The notes under the pieces were generated by a model. That model was not told where the DNA came from and searched no databases. It worked only from the letters and a program-made list of their open reading frames with translations. A stretch of DNA of 64,000 nucleotides, from NCBI GenBank assembly GCA_018729555.1, contig JAHHQG010000025.1, positions 282,128-346,127 on the forward strand, given 5' to 3'. How positions within the stretch are numbered: the stretch's first letter is position 1; every line of letters starts with the position of its first letter. A program made the translations under genes and the position numbers. The DNA is from Clostridiales bacterium (GTDB taxonomy: Bacteria; Bacillota; Sulfobacillia; RBS10-35). Below, piece after piece: positions 57,025-64,000 of the stretch.

Positions 57025-58572
57025 TTACAGCCGCTCGGCGATGGACTTCATCTGCAAGAAGTTCAGGAGGTAGTCGGGGCCGCCGGCTTTGGCGTCGGTA
57101 CCCGACAGGTTGAAGCCGCCGAAGGGCTGGACGCCCACCAGGGCTCCGGTGCACTTGCGGTTGAAGTAGAGGTTCCCCACGTGGAATTCCGCCCGCGCCT
57201 TTTCGAGGTGCTCCATGCGGCGGGCGTAGACGGCCCCCGTAAGGCCGTAATCGGTGTCGTTGGCGATGTGGATGGCTTCGTCGAAGTCCTTGGCCCGGAT
57301 GAAGGCCAGGACAGGGCCGAAGATCTCTTCCTGGGCGATACGGGCCCGGGGCGGTACGTCGCCGAAGATGGCGGGCCGGATGAAGTAACCATCGGTGGGG
57401 CCCCGCTCGCCCCCAAGGAGGTGCTTTCCTTCCCGCTTTCCCACTTCGATGTAGTCCAGGATCTTGCGATACTGGGACTCGTCGATGATGGGTCCCAGGT
57501 CCACGTCCAGGTCGCGGGGATCTCCCACCGTGAGCTTTCGGGTCCGCTCCAGGACTTTCTCCAGGAGGGGTTCGTAGGCGCTTCCGACAGCGATAACGCG
57601 GCTGGCGGCGGAGCACTTCTGACCCTGGAAACCGAAGGCCGAGATGACGATCCCTTCGGCGGCCGCATCCAGGTCGGCATCTTCATCGACGATGATGGCG
57701 TCTTTGCCGCCCATTTCCGCCACGACCCGCTTCAGCCACTTCTGGCCCTCCTGGTGGACGGCCGCCCGCTGCCAGATGCGGAGCCCCACGTCTTTGGAGC
57801 CGGTAAAGCTGATGAAGCGGGTCTTGGGATGATCCACCAAATAGTCGCCGATCTCGGAGCCGCTCCCGGGGATGAACTGGATAACCCCTTCGGGAAGACC
57901 GGCCTGGTGCATGATCTCCACGAAGAGGGACCCGATGATGGGCGTGTTGGAGGCAGGCTTGAGGAGGATGGTGTTCCCCGTGACGATGGCGGAGCTGCTC
58001 ATGCCGGTGAGGATGGCGAGGGGGAAGTTCCAGGGCGGGATGATGACCCCTACCCCTAAGGGGATATAGCGGATTTCGTTGCTCTCCCCGGGGATCTGCA
58101 CGGGAGCCGGCGGATGGGCGAGGCGGACCATTTCCCGGGCGTAGTACTCGAGGAAGTCGATGGCTTCCGCCACGTCGGCATCGGCTTCCACCACGGGCTT
58201 TCCGGCCTCCAGCATTTCGATGGCCACCAGCTCGGCCCGGCGCCGCCGCATGATGCCGGCTGCCCGCAGAAGAACCCGGGCCCTCGCTTCGGGCTCGACC
58301 CGTGACCAGGTCTTAAAGGCTTCCCAGGCGGAAGCCATGGCCTGATCCACGATGTGGCGGTCGGCCTGGCTCACGTAACCGATGATCTCGCTGGTCTTGG
58401 AGGGATTGATGGAGGCGTGCTTCTTTTCGGTTTCGATCTTCCTGCCGTCGACCCAAAGGGGGTAGTTCTGGCCAAACCGCCCTTCCCACTGGGCGATGGC
58501 TTCTTTGAGCTCACGCCGCTCTTCTTCCGTCTTGTACTGGCGCACCGGCTCGTTTTTGAAGGGTCCGATCAC
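57025..58572 (-). CDS. pruA: L-glutamate gamma-semialdehyde dehydrogenase
   Basis: Oxidises pyrroline-5-carboxylate/glutamate semialdehyde to glutamate in proline and arginine breakdown. The 515-aa product equals the usual length of Bacillus RocA/PutC. Motifs are IIPPWNFPLAI, FTGSKDVGLRI, the catalytic Glu in VAEMGGKDAIIV and the Cys in GFQGQKCSAASR. GTG 58572 is preferred because AGGAGGG lies just upstream; an upstream in-frame GTG exists. No proline dehydrogenase gene is adjacent. Confidence 0.94.
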   Translation of the reverse strand: MIGPFKNEPVRQYKTEEERRELKEAIAQWEGRFGQNYPLWVDGRKIETEKKHASINPSKTSEIIGYVSQADRHIVDQAMASAWEAFKTWSRVEPEARARVLLRAAGIMRRRRAELVAIEMLEAGKPVVEADADVAEAIDFLEYYAREMVRLAHPPAPVQIPGESNEIRYIPLGVGVIIPPWNFPLAILTGMSSSAIVTGNTILLKPASNTPIIGSLFVEIMHQAGLPEGVIQFIPGSGSEIGDYLVDHPKTRFISFTGSKDVGLRIWQRAAVHQEGQKWLKRVVAEMGGKDAIIVDEDADLDAAAEGIVISAFGFQGQKCSAASRVIAVGSAYEPLLEKVLERTRKLTVGDPRDLDVDLGPIIDESQYRKILDYIEVGKREGKHLLGGERGPTDGYFIRPAIFGDVPPRARIAQEEIFGPVLAFIRAKDFDEAIHIANDTDYGLTGAVYARRMEHLEKARAEFHVGNLYFNRKCTGALVGVQPFGGFNLSGTDAKAGGPDYLLNFLQMKSIAERL

Positions 58573-58628
58573 GGTCCATCCCTCCTGCACGGTGTTGGGG
58601 ACGGGGCATCCGTTCCCACCCCTTTTGT

Positions 58629-58653
58629 ATCATAACGGTTCCCTCGGACCGTT
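58629..58653 (-). promoter_or_regulatory. Candidate pruA promoter and operator
   Basis: Minus-strand TATGAT (58634-58629) is preceded immediately by a dyad AACGGT-8-ACCGTT (58634-58639 with 58648-58653). A repressor bound there would cover the -35/-10 spacer of pruA. The -35 is poor, so an activator is also possible. Confidence 0.3.
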
Positions 58654-58715
58654 CTCGGAAGCCCTATGGTAGGTCAGCCTTCCCTGCCTTAAAGTTAGAA
58701 ACGTTAAGGAGGCGC

Positions 58716-59444
58716 ATGGCGTTGCGCTGGCACGTGGTGGAGAGCTATGAGGAGATGTCGCGGATGGCGGCGGGGATCATCGCTGAAGCTCTAGAAAGGA
58801 ATCCCCGCCTGGTGCTGGGGCTGGCCACGGGTTCGACCCCGGTGGGCACCTATCGGGAGCTGATCAAGGCCTTCCAAGAAGGAAAGATCAGCTTCAAGGA
58901 AGCGTTTGCCGTCAACCTGGATGAGTATGTGGGGCTGGCTCCGGATCATCCCCAGAGTTATGCCTACTTCATGGAGGAGGAGCTCTTTTCCCACGTGGAT
59001 ATGCCCCCCGACCATCGGCATATCCCGAGGGGTTTGGCACCCGATCTGGATGAAGAGTGCCGGCGGTATGAGGAGGTTATCCGAAATCTTGGGGGGGTGG
59101 ATTTGCAGCTCCTCGGGATCGGGGTGAACGGCCACATCGGTTTTAACGAACCGGGTACCCCTTTCGATGCCCGCACCCACGTGGTGGAACTTACGCCGTC
59201 CACCCGCGAGGCCAATGCCCGTTTTTTCGAAAGCATCGATGAGGTACCCACCCATGCCATCACCATGGGGCTGGGCACCATCCTGGAGGCAAGGCATATC
59301 CTCCTTCTGGCCAGCGGGCCTACCAAGAGGGAGGCCATCCGGGCGCTGCGCGAAGGGGAACCGGATCCGGAGTGGCCGGCCACGTGCCTCTGGCTCCATA
59401 AGAACGTGGATGTGATCGTGGATCGGGAAGCTTACGGGGAATAA
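58716..59444 (+). CDS. nagB: Glucosamine-6-phosphate deaminase
   Basis: Converts glucosamine-6-phosphate to fructose-6-phosphate and ammonia. The 242-aa product has LGLATGSTPVGTYREL, the base Asp in NLDEYVGL, GVNGHIGFNEPG and TMGLGTILEAR. It has the short Bacillus-type length. TAAGGAGGC precedes ATG. No nagA or transport genes accompany it, and a strong terminator follows. Confidence 0.95.
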   Translation: MALRWHVVESYEEMSRMAAGIIAEALERNPRLVLGLATGSTPVGTYRELIKAFQEGKISFKEAFAVNLDEYVGLAPDHPQSYAYFMEEELFSHVDMPPDHRHIPRGLAPDLDEECRRYEEVIRNLGGVDLQLLGIGVNGHIGFNEPGTPFDARTHVVELTPSTREANARFFESIDEVPTHAITMGLGTILEARHILLLASGPTKREAIRALREGEPDPEWPATCLWLHKNVDVIVDREAYGE

Positions 59445-59463
59445 CAGGAGGGAAGCCAAAAGA

Positions 59464-59491
59464 GAAAGCCCCGCCGCAAGGCGGGGCTTTC
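59464..59491. terminator. Bidirectional terminator between nagB and the SPW gene
   Basis: Perfect 12-bp stem GAAAGCCCCGCC / GGCGGGGCTTTC with a GCAA tetraloop. It lies between converging genes and can serve both. Confidence 0.9.
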
Positions 59492-59502
59492 CGCTGACAC
59501 CG

Positions 59503-59838
59503 TTAACCTTCGGCCTTTTCGCTCTTTTCCTGCGTCACCCAGAGAGCGGTGGCGCCCAGCAGCAGCCCCACCACCACGGCGTTGGCCATGGCGTTGGTGA
59601 GGGTGCTGAACCCCAGGATCCAGGGAGATAGGATCAGCCACACGCCCGCCACGACGTTAACCCATGCGGTCCACACGGGGCCACCATACCCGTGCCACAG
59701 CGCCAGGGCTCCCGCCACAATACCGAGGATGACTGCGTTCCACATGGCCATCGCCTCAGCGCTGTAGCCCAGGAACCAAGGAGAGAGAATCATCCAAACG
59801 CCCAGGATCAGTCCAGCCCAATCCTGCCAACGCTGCAT
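59503..59838 (-). CDS. SPW-repeat membrane protein
   Basis: A 111-aa protein made of two tandem SPW units (MILSPWFLGYS and LILSPWILGFS), each with two hydrophobic helices, giving four membrane segments. The SPW family has no known function. AAGGAGGTG precedes ATG. It is the last chromosomal-type gene before the CRISPR locus. Confidence 0.9.
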   Translation of the reverse strand: MQRWQDWAGLILGVWMILSPWFLGYSAEAMAMWNAVILGIVAGALALWHGYGGPVWTAWVNVVAGVWLILSPWILGFSTLTNAMANAVVVGLLLGATALWVTQEKSEKAEG

Positions 59839-59863
59839 GACTCTTCACCTCCTTCCAAGTGAT

Positions 59864-59894
59864 ATTATGGAAACTCATTATGTGAAGTTGTCAA
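59864..59894 (-). promoter_or_regulatory. Candidate promoter of the SPW gene
   Basis: Minus-strand TTGACA (59894-59889) and CATAAT (59869-59864) with a long 19-bp spacing, 26 nt before the SPW start codon. Consensus -35 but loose spacing. Confidence 0.4.
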
Positions 59895-60115
59895 GAGGAG
59901 TGCTTTGCGAGCAGGAAGGCAGAGACACGATGCCGAATGTGAATGCGCGAACCCGGAGTGGTGGCCAAAACCCCGGGAGGTTCGCGATCGCATAATGACG
60001 CGGGTTAGAGGCAATTTTCCAGAACCTGGCGTCGTAAAACGTAGCACCTGAGGGGAGGTTCGCGAAAAAGGGGTCTGGAAGCCTTGAACCACAAGGCCTA
60101 AAACGAGGCAGGTGG
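59895..60115 (+). other. Non-coding stretch, candidate CRISPR leader
   Basis: About 220 bases with no credible gene, directly upstream of the first CRISPR repeat in the presumed direction of transcription. The 12-mer GGGAGGTTCGCG occurs twice (59975-59986 and 60053-60064). The first copy can pair with CGCGAACC (59946-59953) in an 8-bp stem. Such repeated motifs upstream of an array fit a leader, but no promoter could be assigned. Confidence 0.4.
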
Positions 60116-60223
60116 GTAGCAACCGGGTCAACTGACCCGGCTTTATTGCAACACAAGCACCTCGTACCACCGGTCAAAGTCGGCTCGTAGCAGCCGGGTT
60201 AGCAGACCCGGCTTTATTGAAAC
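60116..60223 (+). CRISPR. Two-repeat CRISPR relic
   Basis: Two 37-bp repeats (60116-60152 and 60187-60223) flank one 34-bp spacer (60153-60186). They differ at five positions (7, 14, 16, 18 and 34). Both begin GTAGCA and keep the inner palindrome CCGGGT...ACCCGG. The second ends GGCTTTATTGAAAC, the 3' end typical of CRISPR repeats; the first ends GCAAC. No third repeat follows: transposase-derived sequence begins at 60224. A cas10d gene lies 635 bp downstream. The array is therefore probably a truncated remnant of a I-D array. Confidence 0.8.
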
Positions 60224-60631
60224 TCGGGGTGGCCAGCTTCGAGGAGGGGTCCATGAGGCGGTTGAGCACCATGGCGAAGATGGCCTCGGACAGGTCGAAC
60301 TGGATCTGGCAGCTTTCAAGGACCCGGCGCAGGGCGCGGTCCCGCTCGGCCTCCTCCCTACAGGCGCTCGGCCACCAGCACTGGGCCCCAGACCTTGGCG
60401 GAAGGGAGGCTCAGAGTCCTATTGGAGGTCCTACAGGGAGAACCAAGGCTGCTGAGCGACGCGGATAGGGGCACGGATGAGGTCATCGACCCGCCTTTCG
60501 GTAGCTGGTCGACCCGGCCCGGTTGCCGACCACCCTTTGCCGCACCGTGGCGCCCGTGCGACGCTTTCGACCAACTGCTGGTATTCGTAGGTCTTGCCCT
60601 GGGCGCGGCCACGTTTGAACCGTGCGAACAT
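60224..60631 (-). pseudogene. IS1634-type transposase remnant, frameshifted and truncated
   Basis: Reading the minus strand in three frames rebuilds the N-terminal ~130 residues of an IS1634/IS4-group transposase: MFARFKRG...KTYEYQQLVESV, then TGATVRQRVVGN, then GRVDQLPKGG, KVWGPVLVAERL and finally FDLSEAIFAMVLNRLMDPS. At least three frameshifts separate these blocks. The reading stops at SKLATP, immediately beside the CRISPR repeat, and the catalytic DDE region is missing. Upstream of the ATG (about 60640-60710) lies sequence that may include the outer end of the element. The remnant marks an insertion followed by deletion next to the array. Confidence 0.7.
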
Positions 60632-60795
60632 TGCACTTCGGGTCGATCACGAAGCATCCCTCTGAAAAAAGGGGTTGTTGGGGAAATCGGGTGCCATTTT
60701 GCAACTACGCTTGCGCGCGATGTGCGACGTCGATGCCGTCAGGACAAGGCATTCGGGACCCGAACCCGATCGGAACTGTCAAATGCGAGTTCGAG

Positions 60796-60814
60796 CCTGA
60801 CAGCATCTGTCAGG
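60796..60814. promoter_or_regulatory. Perfect dyad upstream of cas10d
   Basis: CCTGACAG-CAT-CTGTCAGG, 8-bp arms around 3 nt, 45 nt before the cas10d start. A further TGTCA lies at 60777-60781. This could be an operator of the cas operon or the end of the decayed insertion element. Confidence 0.4.
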
Positions 60815-60858
60815 TCGGAGGCCTAGGCTCGATCCGAAAGGAGGTGTAGACCTTTAGG

Positions 60859-63800
60859 ATGACGAGGTTTGCCGAAACCCTACAGGATTACCTAAATCAG
60901 GTCCTGCCGGCCATGTACCGCCGGGGATACCACCTCCGCCTCGCCAAAGGGGGACCGGACTATCCGCATCTGCCCGAGCAGTCCCTCCTCGTCCACGTGC
61001 TCAACGGCGTCTTCGGGCTCGTGCGCCTGCTGGACTGGCTAGAGGAGGTGCGGATCCCGCTCCCGGGCCTGGACGAGGCCATGCTGCGCCGGGTCCTGGC
61101 CCTGTACACCGTCCATGATGTCCACAAGCTCGGTGACTTCGAGCGTCTGGGCCCGTCCGAGTTCAGCATCCCGCGGACCCGGCTTGCCGAGGAGTGGGAG
61201 GCGCTGGGGCTCGGCTCCTTCGCCGCCCCCGTCGACGAGCACTTGCTACGGGCCGCCAACGTGAGCAAGCTCAGCCGCCACCAAGGCGACCTCTTGCTTG
61301 CGGGTCCCGGCGCCGGCCGAGACTGGCTTCTGGTCCGAATCGCCGATGCCGTGGCTTCGTCCACCTGTGCTAGGGAGGCGGCCTCTTCCCTGGGCGGATA
61401 CATAAAGCTTTTGGCGCCGGAAGTCGCCACCGGGTGGCGGCTGTACTGGCACGAGCTGCGGGACGTGCGGGGGGTGCTTACCAACCTGATCCATGCAGCC
61501 GTGGCGGAGGAGGTCCGACCTCTGGGGTTCTACCCCCTGCTCTTCTTCCCCACGGGGACCCTGTACGTGGGGCCAAAGGAGCAGCGCGGCTTCCATCGCA
61601 GTGCCTTCCTGGACGCGCTTGCAGACCGGGTTTTGCGCTGCGCGGTACCGCCAGAAGACCTGCAGAAGTCTGCCGCGGAGGATGGGCTGCGGCCGTATCC
61701 GAGGTGCGATTTCCAACCCTATGTCTATACCTTCGCCCGCATCGAACTGCTCTTGGGCATCATCCTAGAGGAGACACAGAGAAAGAAGCCTGATCCGAAA
61801 GAGGTGCTCAAGGACATCGCTAAAATCGAGAATAAAATCGAGAAAAAGAAGGACGCCCCGAAGGGCTTGGTTGGTAACTTCGAGCACCGCTTCCAGGTCT
61901 CCCGAGGGGAGTCGAAGGGCTTCAACGAACGCTGGTCCCTCGTGCGACGGTACCTGCTCTACCTGGACGCCATCCTCAGGACGCTGGCTCCTACCCTAGA
62001 TCGCATCGGCTGGTACGAGAGCACCTTCGAGCTTCCGCCCAACGTTACTTCGGCCCTGCGCGAGGACCTCCGACTCTTCGAGATCGGTGGCGTGGGCAAG
62101 CACGTGATCGTCCCCGCCTATCACTTCCTCAAGGGCAGCACGTTCGCCGCGCGGCGGGCCGAGGCCACGGACGTGCCGGAGGTGCTGCAGCGCTTACACG
62201 AACGCGTCCTAGCCCACCTCCCGCACGGGGAGCTGGAGGCCGGCCGCAGGACGGTGGTGGAGCAGCTCGGCTTTGGCCCCGACCTGCGGGAGTACCTAGG
62301 CGAGCACCTGGTCCTATCCTGGACGCCGGACGCCCGCCCCGCGCACGATCCCCTACGGCATTACGCCGTGCCCAAGCGCAAGGGCCACAGCAAGCGCCTT
62401 TGCTCCCTCTGCAACCGGACCAGCGAGCACGTGCAGGAGCTACGCACGGACGTGCTCGGGGACTTCGGGCAGGTCTTCTCCAACCGGGTCCTCCCATCCC
62501 GCAAGGCGGAGCGGAACCGGCCCTGGTGCCCGGTGTGCCACCTGGAGTTCATGCTGCGGCGGCGGGCGGGACTCTCTCTCCCGGCCGGAGCCTCCTACCG
62601 CATCTACCTCTACGTACTGCCCACGTACTCGTTCACGCCGGAGCACGCCGCCGTGCTGGGCCGGCTGCTCCATCCGCTGCAGCTGGTCACCTCGCTGCCG
62701 GTGCGCGACTACGGGGAAGCTTCCCCTGGGATACCCCGGCTGTGGCTAGAGCGGAGAGCGCTCGACCCGGACTGGATGGATAGGGTGGTGCAGGTCCTCG
62801 AGCGGGAGGCGGACCGCATCGCCCGTGGCGGGCCCTTCGGGGACCGGCTGCTGACCACCGGGGCGTTCACCCAGCCCAACTACCTCCTCGTCCCCTGGGA
62901 GCGGTCGGTCCGCGAGGGGCAGCGGGACGACGCGCGCATCCCCACCCGTACCGAAGCGTGGGCCAAGGCCACCTTCGCGGCTGCGGTGATCGCGGCCCTG
63001 ACGGGCAGCCGGGTGTACGTCACCGAGCGCCCCTTCCTGCCGCTCTCCGATCCCGACGCCCTCAAGCCCACCGTCACGCTCGACTCGCCGCCCCCGGTGG
63101 TGGCCAAGCTGCTGGGCAACGAGCAGGACCCGAAGCTGAGGCCCCAGACCGAGAGCATCAGCCTTTTCGGTCGCGAGGCCGGCGGCCGTTCGGGCCTGGA
63201 GCGTGCCCTGGACCTCTGCGCGGCGCTCTGGCAGGTGACCTGCGACGTCCGGAGGGCCGGAGGCCCGCCGACCAAGGACAAGCACGTGGCCGAGCGGCTG
63301 GGCGTGCTGGTCACCGAGCCGCTGGCCGGAGCCCGCTTCTACAAGGAGTACGCGAGGCTGAACGACGGCGCGTCACCGCCCCCGCCCCTGGCAAGGGCCT
63401 GCGAGGTATTGCTGGATCACCTGGGAGGTGAGGAGATGGATCTGGTGTCCCGCATTGCCGAGAAGACGCTGGAGATCCGCCTGCCGTACCGCGAGTTCGG
63501 CCGGGGGAAGTTCCACAACCGCGAGTTCGGCCGGGGGAAGTTCCACAGCTACGAGCTGGTCTTCCGAGAAGCGATGAGCGCGATCCGAGAGGGACTTACG
63601 CAGATTCCCGAGCTCCGCCGCCTCGCCCTGACCGGTGGAGAACCATCGCTGGAAAGCCTGACGGAACTCAAGTTATGCGCCGTCGGCAGGGTCCAGAAGG
63701 CCATGGAGCGTCGGCGTGCTCAACGGTCTCGTGACGTCATCCAGCCGTGGGGAGGAGATCTTAACGCGAAGGTAAGCGAACTCATCGACCTTATTGTAGA

Positions 63801-63969
63801 TGAGGTGTTCCTGCGCGAGGCCGGAGGATCCATCAGCCGTTTCGTGCAGCGAGAGAATAAGCTGGCTGACGGGGTCTACTGTTACATAGACCGAGTACTT
63901 GGCCAGAAATGGGAAGAGTATGGCAGGAGTAAGAGCGAACGTCAAGCTCAAGCAGGAGTAGAAGTTTGA
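60859..63969 (+). CDS. cas10d: Type I-D CRISPR large subunit Cas10d (Csc3)
   Basis: Large subunit of the subtype I-D effector complex, which in this subtype also carries the HD nuclease. The 1036-aa product matches Cas10d in length and order. The N-terminal HD region has SLLVHVLNG (about 42-50) and ALYTVHDVHKLGDF with H86-D87. A treble-clef-like zinc site follows (CSLC near 515 and CPVCH near 556). No GGDD cyclase motif is seen, as expected for Cas10d. ATG 60859 follows AAAGGAGGTG at 13-nt spacing. Residues 878-897 are a 10-residue tandem duplication. It is presumably the first gene of a cas operon (csc2, csc1 and cas6 would follow beyond the window). Confidence 0.85.
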   Translation: MTRFAETLQDYLNQVLPAMYRRGYHLRLAKGGPDYPHLPEQSLLVHVLNGVFGLVRLLDWLEEVRIPLPGLDEAMLRRVLALYTVHDVHKLGDFERLGPSEFSIPRTRLAEEWEALGLGSFAAPVDEHLLRAANVSKLSRHQGDLLLAGPGAGRDWLLVRIADAVASSTCAREAASSLGGYIKLLAPEVATGWRLYWHELRDVRGVLTNLIHAAVAEEVRPLGFYPLLFFPTGTLYVGPKEQRGFHRSAFLDALADRVLRCAVPPEDLQKSAAEDGLRPYPRCDFQPYVYTFARIELLLGIILEETQRKKPDPKEVLKDIAKIENKIEKKKDAPKGLVGNFEHRFQVSRGESKGFNERWSLVRRYLLYLDAILRTLAPTLDRIGWYESTFELPPNVTSALREDLRLFEIGGVGKHVIVPAYHFLKGSTFAARRAEATDVPEVLQRLHERVLAHLPHGELEAGRRTVVEQLGFGPDLREYLGEHLVLSWTPDARPAHDPLRHYAVPKRKGHSKRLCSLCNRTSEHVQELRTDVLGDFGQVFSNRVLPSRKAERNRPWCPVCHLEFMLRRRAGLSLPAGASYRIYLYVLPTYSFTPEHAAVLGRLLHPLQLVTSLPVRDYGEASPGIPRLWLERRALDPDWMDRVVQVLEREADRIARGGPFGDRLLTTGAFTQPNYLLVPWERSVREGQRDDARIPTRTEAWAKATFAAAVIAALTGSRVYVTERPFLPLSDPDALKPTVTLDSPPPVVAKLLGNEQDPKLRPQTESISLFGREAGGRSGLERALDLCAALWQVTCDVRRAGGPPTKDKHVAERLGVLVTEPLAGARFYKEYARLNDGASPPPPLARACEVLLDHLGGEEMDLVSRIAEKTLEIRLPYREFGRGKFHNREFGRGKFHSYELVFREAMSAIREGLTQIPELRRLALTGGEPSLESLTELKLCAVGRVQKAMERRRAQRSRDVIQPWGGDLNAKVSELIDLIVDEVFLREAGGSISRFVQRENKLADGVYCYIDRVLGQKWEEYGRSKSERQAQAGVEV
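63490..63549 (+). repeat. 30-bp in-frame tandem duplication within cas10d
   Basis: Units 63490-63519 and 63520-63549 differ at a single base (AAC versus AGC), encoding REFGRGKFHN followed by REFGRGKFHS. The near identity shows the duplication is recent. Confidence 0.95.
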
Positions 63970-63994
63970 TACTGCTTTAGGGGGTGGCAGAGCG

Positions 63995-64000
63995 ATGAGC
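63995..64000 (+). CDS. Start of the next cas gene (cut by window end)
   Basis: ATGAGC begins 25 nt after the cas10d stop, behind AGGGGGTGG at 7-nt spacing. By the usual I-D gene order it should be csc2 (cas7d), but only two codons are visible, so the identity is an inference. Confidence 0.4.

Noticed and set aside
60041..60089. Possible third, degenerate CRISPR repeat (starts GTAGCACC)
   Set aside because: Only the first dozen bases resemble the repeats and the 3' end does not align at 37 bp; too weak to count.
59878..60177. Short minus-strand open frame across the leader and first CRISPR repeat
   Set aside because: It reads through the repeat and has no ribosome-binding site or family pattern; likely spurious.
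60395..60826. Plus-strand open frame (143 aa) before cas10d
   Set aside because: Lies antisense to the transposase remnant, has no ribosome-binding site and no recognisable motif.
1..64000. tRNA, rRNA and riboswitch genes
   Set aside because: I looked in the intergenic gaps for tRNA T-loops, rRNA and T-box or cofactor riboswitch cores and saw none I could support.

Overview
The window looks like a chromosomal segment of a GC-rich, probably thermophilic, spore-forming Bacillota bacterium. The evidence is SpoIIE, an Asp23-family protein, BshA (bacillithiol synthesis), Firmicutes-type neighbourhoods (rsgA-rpe, rpmB/asp23/recG, greA-lysS, spoIIE-tilS-ftsH), a DUF763 protein common in thermophiles, a caa3-type oxidase and fatty-acid beta-oxidation genes. 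The genus cannot be fixed from sequence alone. Most genes are packed, with 4-nt ATGA/TTGA overlaps.

Layout. 1-6.1 kb: housekeeping genes (rsgA 3' part, rpe, hslO, rpmB, asp23-like, recG), an exported small protein and an acetamidase/formamidase whose 3' end has been replaced. About 6.06-12.26 kb: an accessory island of different codon style (Leu mainly CTG). It holds an ECF sigma factor, a polytopic membrane protein overlapping it, two ABC ATPases, an ABC-2 permease fused to a degenerate M1-peptidase-like domain, and one more membrane protein. 12.5-26.2 kb: DUF763, a serine hydrolase, a prolyl oligopeptidase, lysS-greA behind a near-perfect sigma-A promoter, a COG5322 oxidoreductase, a DUF151 protein, coaX, DUF2520-panB-panC, birA and a beta-propeller protein. 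26.3-37.8 kb: hutH, two M16 peptidase homologues, ftsH, tilS, spoIIE, a HAD-Nudix fusion, a pterin-carbinolamine dehydratase homologue and a MobA/MocA-like nucleotidyltransferase. 37.8-47 kb: an EamA transporter, bshA, and a four-gene fatty-acid degradation operon (fadD-fadN-fadA-fadE) divergent from a threonine-dehydratase-like gene. 48-52 kb: ctaCDEF. 52-59.8 kb: an MBL-fold hydrolase, a glucose-dehydrogenase-like propeller, etfBA, an M20 peptidase, pruA, nagB and an SPW-repeat protein.

59.85-64 kb is a CRISPR locus fragment. A non-coding, leader-like stretch precedes two divergent 37-bp CRISPR repeats around one 34-bp spacer. The second repeat abuts a frameshifted remnant of an IS1634-type transposase. 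A cas10d (csc3) gene with the features of subtype I-D follows, and the next gene starts at the window edge.

Functional links: fadD/fadN/fadA/fadE feed electrons to etfBA and ultimately the caa3 oxidase; pruA, the M20 and S9 peptidases and hutH point to amino-acid and peptide catabolism; DUF2520-panB-panC plus coaX form a pantothenate/CoA supply group. The most unusual parts are the ECF-sigma/ABC island that truncates the acetamidase gene, and the eroded I-D CRISPR locus.
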